A stretch of 64,000 nucleotides of DNA, taken from Dyadobacter tibetensis Y620-1. Its GTDB lineage: Bacteria > Bacteroidota > Bacteroidia > Cytophagales > Spirosomataceae. The notes under the pieces are model-generated. The model had not been told where the DNA came from, did no database searches, and worked only from the letters and a program-made list of their open reading frames with translations. How positions within the stretch are numbered: position 1 is the stretch's first letter; each line of letters opens with the position of its first letter. Shown here piece by piece: positions 53,072-62,219 of this stretch. The stretch is from contig NZ_AZQN01000001.1 of assembly GCF_000566685.1 (NCBI RefSeq), positions 62,001-126,000 of the forward strand, given 5' to 3'. The position numbers and the translations under genes were made by a program.

Positions 53072-55074
53072 TTGCGTAATTGTTTCACGAGTGTGCGAAT
53101 CTCTTCTGCTGTTTTGTAGGCCTTACTACCGCGCCTAATCCTGGTGCGGATGTATTTGGGCCGTTTTTTAGTTTCTTCGAAAATTTTGGTGATGTACTCT
53201 CCTAAGAAAGAAATCCCAAGTATAGTCAATCCCCCAAAAAAGACAATCAATACAATGACCGTACTAATCCCCTGAGGCGTATTAGGGAAAAAGAATAATT
53301 TGGCGAGAATTTGCCAAATTATTCCCAGTATTGAAAGACCTGTAAGGGCAAAACCAGCATAGCTCATAAGCTCTAAGGGAGCGAAGCTAAAGGAAAAAAT
53401 TGCCTTTTTTGCCCACCAAATATTTTTGGTCCAATTATTGGTAGAAACGCCGAACATGCGCTCAGGACGTACGTAAGGAACACCTGTTTGTTTAAAGCCA
53501 ACCCAAGCACGTAGCCCTCGTAAGAACTGCTCGGTCTCGGGTAAGTCCACCAATTCTTTTACAACTTTTCGGTCGATCATCGAGAAGTCACCTGCATCTC
53601 GGGGAATCGGGATATAACTTAGACTCTGAAATATCTTGTAAAAGCTCTTATAAAAGAAGTGAATATGCGGCTTCATTTCCCGCTGTACCCGCACCCCGTA
53701 GACTACATCATTACCGTCCATCCATTTTTCATAAAAATCTGGGATGATTTCCGGAGGATCCTGTAAGTCTCCATCCATCAGAACGACACAGTCTCCCGTA
53801 GCGATTTCCATTCCACTCAAAAAGGCGGACTGAGACCCGAAATTACGGGAGTGGCTGATACCTACTACATTGGGGTCTTTGTCACAAATATTGTTAATAA
53901 CCTCTTCCTGATTGTCAGGAGAATTGTCATTCACAAATATTATTTCATAGCGAACCTTTAACTGGTTGAAAGTCTTCACCAAACGTTCATACATAAAGGG
54001 AATCGCCTGAGCGTCCTTATAACAAGCGATAATGGCAGTGATTACCGGGTTCAACCTGGGGTTCTCAAATGCCGGTATTACGGTATTCTGGTAATCTATG
54101 GCTTTCTGCCAAGCCAATGTTTTTTGTAAGCCTTCTTCTAGTGTGGTCCGTGGAGACCAACCAAAATCATTTTGGAATGCCTCGGAATTGCCATACCATT
54201 CTGCCAAATCCCATTTTCGATTGGACATACTGCCCCATTGAGGACTTTTATCAATGGCAAAGGTCTTTCTGGTCGTCTCTATAAGATCGCCTATGGTCGT
54301 TTTTCGTCCTGTGGCAATGTTATAAGACTTTCCTGAGGTTTGAGCAGTGATGCGATTGGCAGCGTCGATAAATGCTTCGACACAGTCTTCGATAAAAACA
54401 AAATCCCGACTGATATCAGGGGAGACCAGAGTAGGAAGATCTTTTTCCCGGGCACATTCGATGAGCTTAGACATCAGACGATCGGGCTCCTCCCAGGCAC
54501 CATAAATTGAGTATAAACGTAAATTAAGTGTTTTAAGCTTATTTACCTTAGCATAATATTCCAATAAATAAGCGGCAGAAACTTTCGAAACAGCATAATG
54601 GCTGTTTGGCTCCACCCGATCAGTTTCCTGAGGTGCCGTACAGTTAAATCCATATTCCGAACTGCTTCCCGCATGAATATAAATCATCTCTGGACTACAA
54701 TTCTGCAAAAGGTTTACAGTCCCTAATACGTTCGTTTCGTAGGTGAGGTTTACATTACTTTGCTTACTGTAAGCCCCGTATGCCGCCAGATTGAATATGG
54801 TCTGTGGTTTATATCGTTCGAAGACTTCTTGAACGGAATTATTCGACAATATATCACAATGGATGATGTTCTCGAACGGTACATTCAATAATTTCAATCG
54901 CCAGGCTTTGGTCGCATCATGTGTAAGGGCGTAGCAATCCTTCCTGATTTTGAAAATATCATTGAATAGATTGGCACCGATAAATCCACTTGCTCCAAAT
55001 ACAAAGATGGGCCCTTTTAACTGTTCAATTTTATCGCGGTAAACCGGCAATTGGTCAAGCATTCGTAAGTTCAT
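53068..55074 (-). CDS. Fusion of NAD-dependent sugar epimerase/dehydratase with GtrB-like glycosyltransferase
   Basis: A 668-residue two-enzyme fusion. Residues about 20-335 are an extended SDR of the sugar-nucleotide class: FGASGFIG cofactor loop, SSSEYG, and catalytic YAVSK. Residues about 345-585 are a GT2 of the DPM1/GtrB type (AIIACYKDAQAIPF, VNDNSPDN, LMDGDLQDPPE), followed by two membrane helices (about 575-635) and a basic tail. The chain can thus make a nucleotide sugar and pass it to polyprenyl phosphate. It lies between the two transketolase halves (20-bp overlap upstream, 4-bp downstream). An alternative start at 55062 would shorten the upstream overlap to 8 bp. Confidence 0.9.
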   Translation of the reverse strand: MNLRMLDQLPVYRDKIEQLKGPIFVFGASGFIGANLFNDIFKIRKDCYALTHDATKAWRLKLLNVPFENIIHCDILSNNSVQEVFERYKPQTIFNLAAYGAYSKQSNVNLTYETNVLGTVNLLQNCSPEMIYIHAGSSSEYGFNCTAPQETDRVEPNSHYAVSKVSAAYLLEYYAKVNKLKTLNLRLYSIYGAWEEPDRLMSKLIECAREKDLPTLVSPDISRDFVFIEDCVEAFIDAANRITAQTSGKSYNIATGRKTTIGDLIETTRKTFAIDKSPQWGSMSNRKWDLAEWYGNSEAFQNDFGWSPRTTLEEGLQKTLAWQKAIDYQNTVIPAFENPRLNPVITAIIACYKDAQAIPFMYERLVKTFNQLKVRYEIIFVNDNSPDNQEEVINNICDKDPNVVGISHSRNFGSQSAFLSGMEIATGDCVVLMDGDLQDPPEIIPDFYEKWMDGNDVVYGVRVQREMKPHIHFFYKSFYKIFQSLSYIPIPRDAGDFSMIDRKVVKELVDLPETEQFLRGLRAWVGFKQTGVPYVRPERMFGVSTNNWTKNIWWAKKAIFSFSFAPLELMSYAGFALTGLSILGIIWQILAKLFFFPNTPQGISTVIVLIVFFGGLTILGISFLGEYITKIFEETKKRPKYIRTRIRRGSKAYKTAEEIRTLVKQLRK

Positions 55075-55900
55075 TAAGATATCGTTCCTTCACTTCTTGG
55101 GTTGCCAGGTCAAACTGCTCCTGTTTCATAGGTAGATAATGCCATTCTAGCTTATTTTCCATATATGAAACTCCTTTTCCTTTAATAGTATCGGCAATTA
55201 TTACTTTTGGGATTCCATTTTTACGGCCTTTTAAGTCCTGGATTGTTTCATTAAGCTGTGGTATGTCATGCCCGTCAACCACAACCGTTTCAAAACCAAT
55301 TGCCTTCCATTTTTCGGGTGAAGCGGTCTCCCCTAAAACCTGGGTAGTAGTGCCGAAACCTTGCAAGCCATTTTTATCAATAATCATAATCAGATTATCC
55401 AACTCATTTTGTATGGCATAATGTGCGGCTTCCCAGGTCGTTCCTTCGTTGGTCTCTCCATCCGAGAGCAAAGCATAAGAATAACTTCCGTCGCCCGATA
55501 CTTTAGCGGCATGGGCTATGCCTGTAGCGATAGGGAGACCATGGCCCAATGAGCCCGTAGCGAAGGGTATCCCTTTATATTTACGCGGAGCTGGGTGAGC
55601 AGGTAATGTGGTACCGTCTTTATAAAAAGTATCCAGTTCCTGATCCGAAATTTCGCCTAGTACATTTAAGCAGGCATACAAAGCTGCGGCTGCGTGTCCC
55701 TTCGACAGAATGAAAGTGTCTTCTTCTTTCTTATTTAAAAACAATACGGCGATCATAAGATCGATGCAACTCAAGGAACAGCCTATATGGCCTGCATTGG
55801 CCTTGTGGTATAAGCCAAGGATCTTTAGTCTAAGCTCGCCGCTCAAACGTTGCGGGTTATCTATGATTTCTTCTGCAGTCATGGCCTTGTTGTGTGTCAA
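55055..55900 (-). CDS. Transketolase, N-terminal subunit (split transketolase)
   Basis: A 281-residue protein holding the thiamine-diphosphate-binding N-terminal domain. Motifs: HKANAGHIGCSLSCIDLM, LSKGHAAAALYA, GSLGHGLPIATGIA, and the diphosphate/metal motif SDGETNEGTTWEAAHYA ending in IIDKN (the usual GDGE starts with Ser here). It needs the C-terminal subunit encoded further down the operon to be active. The start could also be the ATG at 55882. A 104-bp gap separates it from the GT39-like gene, so an extra promoter before it is possible. Confidence 0.9.
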   Translation of the reverse strand: MTHNKAMTAEEIIDNPQRLSGELRLKILGLYHKANAGHIGCSLSCIDLMIAVLFLNKKEEDTFILSKGHAAAALYACLNVLGEISDQELDTFYKDGTTLPAHPAPRKYKGIPFATGSLGHGLPIATGIAHAAKVSGDGSYSYALLSDGETNEGTTWEAAHYAIQNELDNLIMIIDKNGLQGFGTTTQVLGETASPEKWKAIGFETVVVDGHDIPQLNETIQDLKGRKNGIPKVIIADTIKGKGVSYMENKLEWHYLPMKQEQFDLATQEVKERYLNELTNA

Positions 55901-56004
55901 TGCGGTTTTTGAACTTGCCTACAAAGTAACAAGCATTTTATTTCAAATTAGCGTGCAATATACAAATTCTTATTGGTCGGCTCGTCAATCGGAGGGGTGA
56001 AAGG

Positions 56005-57891
56005 CTATTCGGAGCCATAGCGTAGCCCTTTAAGTCGCTTGATTACAATCGGCTCGGCCTGGTTTTTTTTAAGTAATAAAATGCTTTCCTCTTGGGTGGT
56101 ATCCATGCGTTGCACGTATTGGCTCTTCTTTGGAAGGTACAGGTTCGTCAGCTGGGCATCTTGAACCGAGTAGGGAAGAAAGGTCCGGTCCATCTCGGAA
56201 AGAAATAGGAAGTCTGGAGCTGGATATAAGACTGTATCACCCGGCTGGTATAGGTTCTGAATGCGCTGGGCTGCCTCCATATAGGGATTAGGCTCCCTGG
56301 TGTTTGCGAAATAGCCGTATTTGACCGACTGGTCCTGATAAAACTCCTTAAGTCTCTGGCCGACAAAGATCATTTGCAATCCAAAAACTACCAAGCACAG
56401 GATTCGATATTCCAGACGGAGTTTCGTAATTGTAAGTATGATCAGACTTAATAAAATAATTACATATGGAAAAGAAAATCCAGAGTATCGCTGGGTAATG
56501 CCTGTTGTATGACCATTTTTGAAAGCCATGACAATTAAAAAGAGAGTCGGTATTAGTCCCATAAAATACAGGAGCCATAGCCGATGCTTCTGAGGCTTGG
56601 AGGAATTTTTATGAACATCCCAAACCAAAGAAAGCGCAAATAAGCTTACTGAGAGTATAGTAAACTGTATCTTATTCTGGGTATATATTGCCAATCCCAA
56701 GAACATCAGAATAAAGGGGACAGCGCGGGTCCAGTGTAAGGCAGGGGTGGGCGTTGACAGATTGCTTCTGCGATTTTGATACCGATACCAAAGTATCAGC
56801 AGAAGGCCTAGTACAAGGGAAACCACCAGATTTCTTTTTCCTACCAACGCATCGGCAAGCCCATTGCTGAAAAGAAATATATCAGAAAATAACGGCAGGG
56901 ACTTATTGAGGACATTCTGAAAGGTGGCCGGTAGAGCACCGAACGGATTGTTGTAGGGCCTGGTTTCGGCCATGCGTCTGTAAAGGTCGGCCTGATAGCT
57001 CAGTGTGTATAAGGTATATTGCCCTCCTCCCGCCACTAGCCACCAGGTAACTCCGGAAAGGGCTGCAGGAGCCGCCAGAGCCAGTCGAATCCATGTTTTG
57101 ATATTTTTCAGAAAGAAGAGCGCATACAATCCATGAGCCAACAATACTGTGATGACCAAAAAATGAGATAATAAGGCCAGTCCAGCAGCTAAAATATACC
57201 CTAAATACAATTTCCATACCTTTCGGGAACCCGGCGAATCTTCTATTATCTGCAGGAAATAGTAGGTTGCCAGTAGGGTGAGAAAGAAGGTGAGGGAATA
57301 ATTACGTGCTTGGTGGCTGTAAGCTATAAAAAAAGGCTCTATGGCTACGATACCTGCTGCGATCAAGCCTACCTTATTGGAAAAAAAGCGCTGCCCAAAA
57401 AAGTAGGTAAGTGCTATGATGCCTATACTGAACAGAACCGAAAATCCTCTTGCAGAGAAATCGGACATACCAAATATCTCAAGCCAGTAGTGAAGCAGCA
57501 GATAATAAAATGGACTATTGCCTATATCGCTCCGAGTCATGGCCTCGTAGTAGTCGGCTATGGATTTAGGCGCCCAGAACTCTTCCGGGGTAAAGCTTTT
57601 GGGGACAAATATCTCCTGATAGGTGAAGGATCGAAGTACGCCTCGGGGCCTGTAATCTAAGCGGGGGCTTTGCCAAAATGGACGCGCCGTAATTCGTTTA
57701 CTGGCAAAAACATCCTTTTGATTAGCACCCTCCAAAACGATTCCCTGGCTGATAACCATGGTACTTTTCTCATCGAAAAATATGCTATAGGCATCTAGCT
57801 TGTACATACGCAATCCAAGGCCCAAAGCCAAAATAAGCGCTAATATGAACCAGGATTTTTCGGGAGAAACAGAATTAGATTGAGTCATCAA
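56005..57891 (-). CDS. GT39/ArnT-like polytopic glycosyltransferase
   Basis: A 628-residue membrane protein with about ten to twelve helices. The first loop contains the acidic pair in YSIFFDEKSTM (about 35-45), the catalytic motif of GT39/PMT-2 enzymes, and AYSHQARNYSLTFFLTLLATYY is the family's typical membrane segment. GT39 enzymes transfer a sugar from a polyprenyl-phosphate donor to a lipid, protein or glycan acceptor on the outer face of the cytoplasmic membrane. It is the first gene of the glycan run, 91 bp after the OmpA-family gene. The acceptor is unknown. Confidence 0.85.
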   Translation of the reverse strand: MMTQSNSVSPEKSWFILALILALGLGLRMYKLDAYSIFFDEKSTMVISQGIVLEGANQKDVFASKRITARPFWQSPRLDYRPRGVLRSFTYQEIFVPKSFTPEEFWAPKSIADYYEAMTRSDIGNSPFYYLLLHYWLEIFGMSDFSARGFSVLFSIGIIALTYFFGQRFFSNKVGLIAAGIVAIEPFFIAYSHQARNYSLTFFLTLLATYYFLQIIEDSPGSRKVWKLYLGYILAAGLALLSHFLVITVLLAHGLYALFFLKNIKTWIRLALAAPAALSGVTWWLVAGGGQYTLYTLSYQADLYRRMAETRPYNNPFGALPATFQNVLNKSLPLFSDIFLFSNGLADALVGKRNLVVSLVLGLLLILWYRYQNRRSNLSTPTPALHWTRAVPFILMFLGLAIYTQNKIQFTILSVSLFALSLVWDVHKNSSKPQKHRLWLLYFMGLIPTLFLIVMAFKNGHTTGITQRYSGFSFPYVIILLSLIILTITKLRLEYRILCLVVFGLQMIFVGQRLKEFYQDQSVKYGYFANTREPNPYMEAAQRIQNLYQPGDTVLYPAPDFLFLSEMDRTFLPYSVQDAQLTNLYLPKKSQYVQRMDTTQEESILLLKKNQAEPIVIKRLKGLRYGSE

Positions 57892-57982
57892 ATAGATAAG
57901 GCTCGTTGTTGAATTTTATGTGTGTCTTGCCAAAAAGGGCAAATTTCTGGCGAAAGTACACAAATATTTTCGTTCTCTCGGC

Positions 57983-60019
57983 TTACCGATCTAGGATTGT
58001 AAATTCTACGCGTCGATTTTTCTGGCGTGCTTCTTCGGTAAGATTGTGGGTAAGTGGTCGTGAGGGGCCCCAGGCTTTGGTATCTATTCTTCCGGGGGCC
58101 ACCCCTTTACCGGTCAGATATTTCTTTACCGCATTGACCCGATCCTGAGCAAGCTGTACATTTTTCTTTATATCGCCCTGATTGTCTGTATGACCTTCTA
58201 GCAGAACACGGCTCTGAGGATTTTGAATCAGATAATCGGCTACCAAGTCTAGTTCCTCATAAGTACCTGGGCTTATTGTCGCACTGCTCTGAGCAAACAT
58301 GGTGTTGCTAAGCCTGATATTTTCCCCTTTTACAATGGGTCTCAGATAAGCATCCAATGAGATCTGGTATATCGTGCTCTCTTGGTTGACTACTAATTCT
58401 TTGATTTCTGGAAAGTATCCTTCCTTTCTGATTTCGATTCTATAAGAGGTGTTTTGTGGTAGAAATAACTGAAATTTTTCCTGGGTAGGTATAAAGGTCG
58501 TTTTGAGAATTGTGGAATCTTTAACGCTATTCGATACGATTATTTCGGCAGATATGGGCTGGTTATTACTGAGATCGTATACGGTGCCACTGACATGAAC
58601 AAGAGGCTGGGGCTTAATTTCAGGGCTCAGCCGGATTCTGTAAATATCTACGTCGGAGAAGTTTTCCGCAGTTGAACTAAAGTAGGCAAATGTGGCATCG
58701 GCTGGTAGGTTGAAATACCCTTCCCATCCTTCGCTATTTATCGCAGGGCCCAGATTTTCCGGTTCGCTCCATTTGGTCCAGCTATCGTCGAGTCTGCGGC
58801 TTAAAAAGAGATCGCTTTGGCCAAAGCCACTGTGCCCTTCTGAGGAGAAATATAAGGTTTTGTTGTCTAGAGCCAGGAAAGGAGAGCTCTCGTTTGCAGC
58901 GGAGTTGATGGTGGACCCAATATTTAGAGGGGGAGTCCATTGGTTCTCGTCGGAAAGGAATGATACATAAATATCTCTTTTCCCCTCCGTATCTGGGCGT
59001 TCCAAGGCCATTAAGAGTACATTTCCTAAAGGGGAGACGGTGACTTCCATAGAGTTATTATTTTGGTTGACACCTAAGCTTGGTATTCGTAGCTCTTGTG
59101 GAAAGCTCCAGCCCCCTGCCGATCGCATGGAATAGGAAAACCCAAACTCCAAAGTGCCATCAGGAAGGTATTTGTTAATGAGATAGATCTTATTTCCATC
59201 GGCAGAAATACTGGTGATGGCATTGTCTCCGTAATTGTTTAGTGGAGCGCCCAGATTGGTGGCGTTGGACCAGCGGCCCCGGTTATCCAGGGTCGACTGC
59301 CAGATGTCCTGACGCTGAGAGGTGCCGATATTGCCCGGGTGATTGGCCCGAGCAAAATACAAAGTTTTGCCATCCGAGGAGATGACGGGAGCCAGTTCCG
59401 TCCCTTTGCTGTTAACCGCAGCCCCCAGATTTTCTTTCTTCTGAAGCGATTCTAAATCTTGGGTAATACGAATATTAGCTCTGATGGGATCTGTACTATC
59501 AGAGATTCCGATGGCGTCCAGCTGATTAAATCCCGTGACGGTCGATGGAGCCAGAACTACCTTTATAGCCTTACATACAATATCGCTCTCGGAGGGGAAT
59601 ATTCGAAGCTCCCTACCACCTCCGGCTACTGGGCCAGGCTCTCGTTTGTCTATCAGGTATTCACGACCCTCCGTATCATACGCATATACCCTTGTAACTG
59701 CACCGGGATGGTGGTTTTCTCCAATGAAGACCTGGGCTAATCTGATTGGAACTTTAAACCCTACTTTTATCCATTCCTCATCTGCCCCATCGGGCCGGGC
59801 CGATGTCCATGCCACAGGGCTATCGCCATAGGATGGGAGCTTATTAGGCTGGCCCAGAACCTGTACGGCGCGATAGCCTTCCCCGTAACTGCCGTCGCGC
59901 AGTTCAGAGGAATATCCTAAAATGGTTTGCGCCCATTGCGTATTTTGCCCTTGGGCATAGGCTGTTGCCAACAGTGATAGAATGGGGAATATTGTATATT
60001 TAAAAAACGAAAACTTCAT
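57983..60019 (-). CDS. OmpA-family outer membrane protein with PD40-like repeats
   Basis: A 678-residue secreted protein with a signal peptide (LLATAYAQGQ, cleavage near 22). After an N-terminal beta-sandwich (about 28-180), it shows WD40-like PD40 repeats (about 195-440; ISSDGKTLYFAR, ISADGNKIYLIN, LALDNKTLYFSS), a CarboxypepD_reg/Cna-B-like domain (about 455-545) and a C-terminal OmpA domain (about 560-678; LLEGHTDNQGD, RRVEFTI) that binds peptidoglycan. Such proteins link the outer membrane to the cell wall. No N-terminal beta-barrel is present. A TATCTTTG box lies upstream. Confidence 0.9.
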   Translation of the reverse strand: MKFSFFKYTIFPILSLLATAYAQGQNTQWAQTILGYSSELRDGSYGEGYRAVQVLGQPNKLPSYGDSPVAWTSARPDGADEEWIKVGFKVPIRLAQVFIGENHHPGAVTRVYAYDTEGREYLIDKREPGPVAGGGRELRIFPSESDIVCKAIKVVLAPSTVTGFNQLDAIGISDSTDPIRANIRITQDLESLQKKENLGAAVNSKGTELAPVISSDGKTLYFARANHPGNIGTSQRQDIWQSTLDNRGRWSNATNLGAPLNNYGDNAITSISADGNKIYLINKYLPDGTLEFGFSYSMRSAGGWSFPQELRIPSLGVNQNNNSMEVTVSPLGNVLLMALERPDTEGKRDIYVSFLSDENQWTPPLNIGSTINSAANESSPFLALDNKTLYFSSEGHSGFGQSDLFLSRRLDDSWTKWSEPENLGPAINSEGWEGYFNLPADATFAYFSSTAENFSDVDIYRIRLSPEIKPQPLVHVSGTVYDLSNNQPISAEIIVSNSVKDSTILKTTFIPTQEKFQLFLPQNTSYRIEIRKEGYFPEIKELVVNQESTIYQISLDAYLRPIVKGENIRLSNTMFAQSSATISPGTYEELDLVADYLIQNPQSRVLLEGHTDNQGDIKKNVQLAQDRVNAVKKYLTGKGVAPGRIDTKAWGPSRPLTHNLTEEARQKNRRVEFTILDR

Positions 60020-60106
60020 GTATGATGGGGTTCTAAGCCTATAACTCTCCTTTGAATTAGGGGCTTTTATGGATGAGTACCGTCATGCCTTGGCCCTGAC
60101 TTCACC

Positions 60107-60114
60107 CAAAGATA
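60107..60114 (-). promoter_or_regulatory. Candidate -7 promoter box for the OmpA-family gene
   Basis: The minus strand reads TATCTTTG, a full TAnnTTTG match, 88-95 bases upstream of the OmpA-family start and inside the gap after the DUF4038 gene. No clear -33 box. Confidence 0.35.
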
Positions 60115-60141
60115 AAAAAAAGTTAATATAGAGGAATAAGA

Positions 60142-61413
60142 CTAGTTTTGACCCGCACCGATCAGAAGGATCCAATCCCATTCCGATTTGTTCTCGGGCG
60201 GAGTCAGGCTGGCTTCAGGCTGGTTGGGTAGGGTACCAGCAAACCATCTCTTTCCTGTACGCGGACTGTACCAAACGGCTCTAAACTGATCGCCTTCTAG
60301 ATGAGATAAATATACGTTGATACTGCGCGAATCGGGTAAATACGCAATTGCCATTCTTTTATTGGTTAACATTTTTACATGTACTTCGGCCCGATCCATG
60401 GGGCTTACTAGCAGGGAACTGTTCCATTCGGTCTTAAGAAATGCCCATGGTACGCCATTTAAAACCTTAACTAATTTCTCGATGTATTCTGCACCATCCT
60501 GGGTAATATTTGTTTTCCACGTCGGGTTGAAATTCTTGATGGTGCTTTGATGACAAAAACCACTGCCGCTAGCCATAAAGGCTGTGAATGCTTGCTGACG
60601 AATTTCTGCAGATTGGTCCAGAAGTTCTTTAGAAAATATACTATTCGCCAGTAAAAAGGGGCGCTGTATTTCTCCCGTTTCCTCTGAGGCCTGCTGTTTT
60701 TTTACAAAATTTTTATAGTCCGTTTCAGAGTTCGTTGAGTCTGGAATAATAAAATCAAGGTCATAAGGTCCCCCATTCACTTCTTTCGATATTTTGGGGT
60801 ATTGCTGAAGCAGCAGACCCATCATTCGATTAGGTTGCAAAGTACGAATTTGCTCGGTAAGTAAGGATGCATATGGCCGGGACTGGTCGGTGTCGTCGAC
60901 TAGCCAAAATACGTTTTTATGCTTACCTACAGTTTGAATTAAATGGGACATATATTGTCCGATGGACTCAGGGCTAGCATCCACAAAGGATTGGTGCCAT
61001 CCTTGTCTGTTGACTACAATGCCCACGGCAATTTCTCTTTTTTTTGCCGCCGCTACCACTTTTTCTATATGACTGAAATAGCCTGGGTTGGGCTGAGAAA
61101 AACTTCCCCCTTTAAAGGCCTCCTGTTTATAGAAATTTTTAAGATTAGGACTGCCGGGTAGGGCTTGAACAATGATGCAGTTAAAGGACTGGGATTTACG
61201 GATATCCATATACTCAGCAGCTTCCTGAAGGCTAAGCTTTCGAAAAAGTTGCCAGGCCACATCAGCAACCATCAAGAAAGGTTGCTCTTGTTCATCCAGA
61301 AGATGTTGCCCGTCTTTACTCGCCTGCAGGGGAAAAGCAGTTTGGGCCAGTGTATTCTGAAATACATGAAACAGGATACCCAGAATTAATCCACATAGCT
61401 TCTTCGTTTTCAT
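60142..61413 (-). CDS. DUF4038 (GH140-related) secreted protein
   Basis: A 423-residue secreted protein, signal peptide to about residue 24 (QNTLAQ). The DUF4038 TIM-barrel start is clear (LMVADVAWQLFRKLSLQEAAEYM, about 48-70), and the C-terminal beta domain is of the putative collagen-binding type (VWYSPRTGKRW). DUF4038 includes the GH140 apiosidases. The usual WILGGDRNP catalytic block reads WLVDDTDQSRP here (about 170-180), so the acidic residues are shifted and the activity may differ. Its ATG overlaps the rpe stop by 4 bp, so it is coupled to rpe. Confidence 0.78.
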   Translation of the reverse strand: MKTKKLCGLILGILFHVFQNTLAQTAFPLQASKDGQHLLDEQEQPFLMVADVAWQLFRKLSLQEAAEYMDIRKSQSFNCIIVQALPGSPNLKNFYKQEAFKGGSFSQPNPGYFSHIEKVVAAAKKREIAVGIVVNRQGWHQSFVDASPESIGQYMSHLIQTVGKHKNVFWLVDDTDQSRPYASLLTEQIRTLQPNRMMGLLLQQYPKISKEVNGGPYDLDFIIPDSTNSETDYKNFVKKQQASEETGEIQRPFLLANSIFSKELLDQSAEIRQQAFTAFMASGSGFCHQSTIKNFNPTWKTNITQDGAEYIEKLVKVLNGVPWAFLKTEWNSSLLVSPMDRAEVHVKMLTNKRMAIAYLPDSRSINVYLSHLEGDQFRAVWYSPRTGKRWFAGTLPNQPEASLTPPENKSEWDWILLIGAGQN

Positions 61414-62066
61414 ATTTCCCCGCCATGTTTTAGCTGGGCAATCGTTTGTAGGGGATTCTCCGAGCCAAAAACAAAGCTTCCTGCTACCAAAATGTTAGCC
61501 CCTGCCTCTGCCAACTGAGAACAATTGTCCATATTTACCCCTCCATCTACTTCAATTTTAAATGAATAACTTCTTTCCTGTCGGATTAGCTGCAGTCGTT
61601 GGATTTTGTTATAAGTATGTTCAATAAATTTCTGCCCCCCGAATCCAGGATTCACCGACATGACCAGGACAAGATCCAAATGGGGAAGAATGTCGGTAAG
61701 CACTTCTATCGGTGTGGCTGGATTGAGCGCGACCCCAGCCTGGCAGCCCAGCTCTTGTATATACTGAATCGTACGGTGTAAATGCGGACAGGCTTCATAA
61801 TGAACGGTTATAATAGCAGCTCCAGCCTTGATAAAGTCGGCAATATATCGATCGGGCTGTTCGATCATAAGGTGAACATCCAGGGGTTTAGTGGCGTGAC
61901 GGTTTACCGCGGCACAAACAGGCATTCCAAAGGAAATATTGGGAACAAACATACCATCCATGACGTCGACATGGATCCATTCTGCCTCGCTTCGATTGAG
62001 CATTTCTATATCTCTTTGTAAATTGGCAAAGTCAGCAGCTAGTATGGACGGGGCTATTTCCGGCAT
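61410..62066 (-). CDS. rpe: Ribulose-phosphate 3-epimerase
   Basis: A 218-residue TIM-barrel epimerase that interconverts ribulose 5-phosphate and xylulose 5-phosphate in the pentose phosphate pathway. Family blocks: PSILAADFANLQ, WIHVDVMDGMFVPNISFG (with the metal-binding HVDVMD), DVHLMIEQPDRY, VMSVNPGFGGQKFI and KIEVDGGVN. Length and motifs are normal. It is the first gene of a two-gene unit with the DUF4038 gene and is divergent from ligA. Its product is a transketolase substrate, so a link to the split transketolase nearby is possible, though rpe is a housekeeping gene. Confidence 0.96.
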   Translation of the reverse strand: MPEIAPSILAADFANLQRDIEMLNRSEAEWIHVDVMDGMFVPNISFGMPVCAAVNRHATKPLDVHLMIEQPDRYIADFIKAGAAIITVHYEACPHLHRTIQYIQELGCQAGVALNPATPIEVLTDILPHLDLVLVMSVNPGFGGQKFIEHTYNKIQRLQLIRQERSYSFKIEVDGGVNMDNCSQLAEAGANILVAGSFVFGSENPLQTIAQLKHGGEI

Positions 62067-62097
62067 AAGTGTAGGGGTTCAGTTTGATTTGGATGGC

Positions 62098-62105
62098 CAA
62101 AAATA
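62098..62105 (-). promoter_or_regulatory. Candidate -7 promoter box for rpe
   Basis: The minus strand reads TATTTTTG, a full TAnnTTTG match, 32-39 bases upstream of the rpe start. A TTTTGG follows 13 bases further up, too close for a standard -33 box. Confidence 0.4.
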
Positions 62106-62219
62106 AGGAAATATCGGCCAAAATTGATGATTGAACTGATAACTTCCCCTAAAGTCCCGCACCGATTAGTACTTTTATGAGCTTTTTTGTGAGAGAATTC
62201 ATTGCTGTAGAATAAATCT

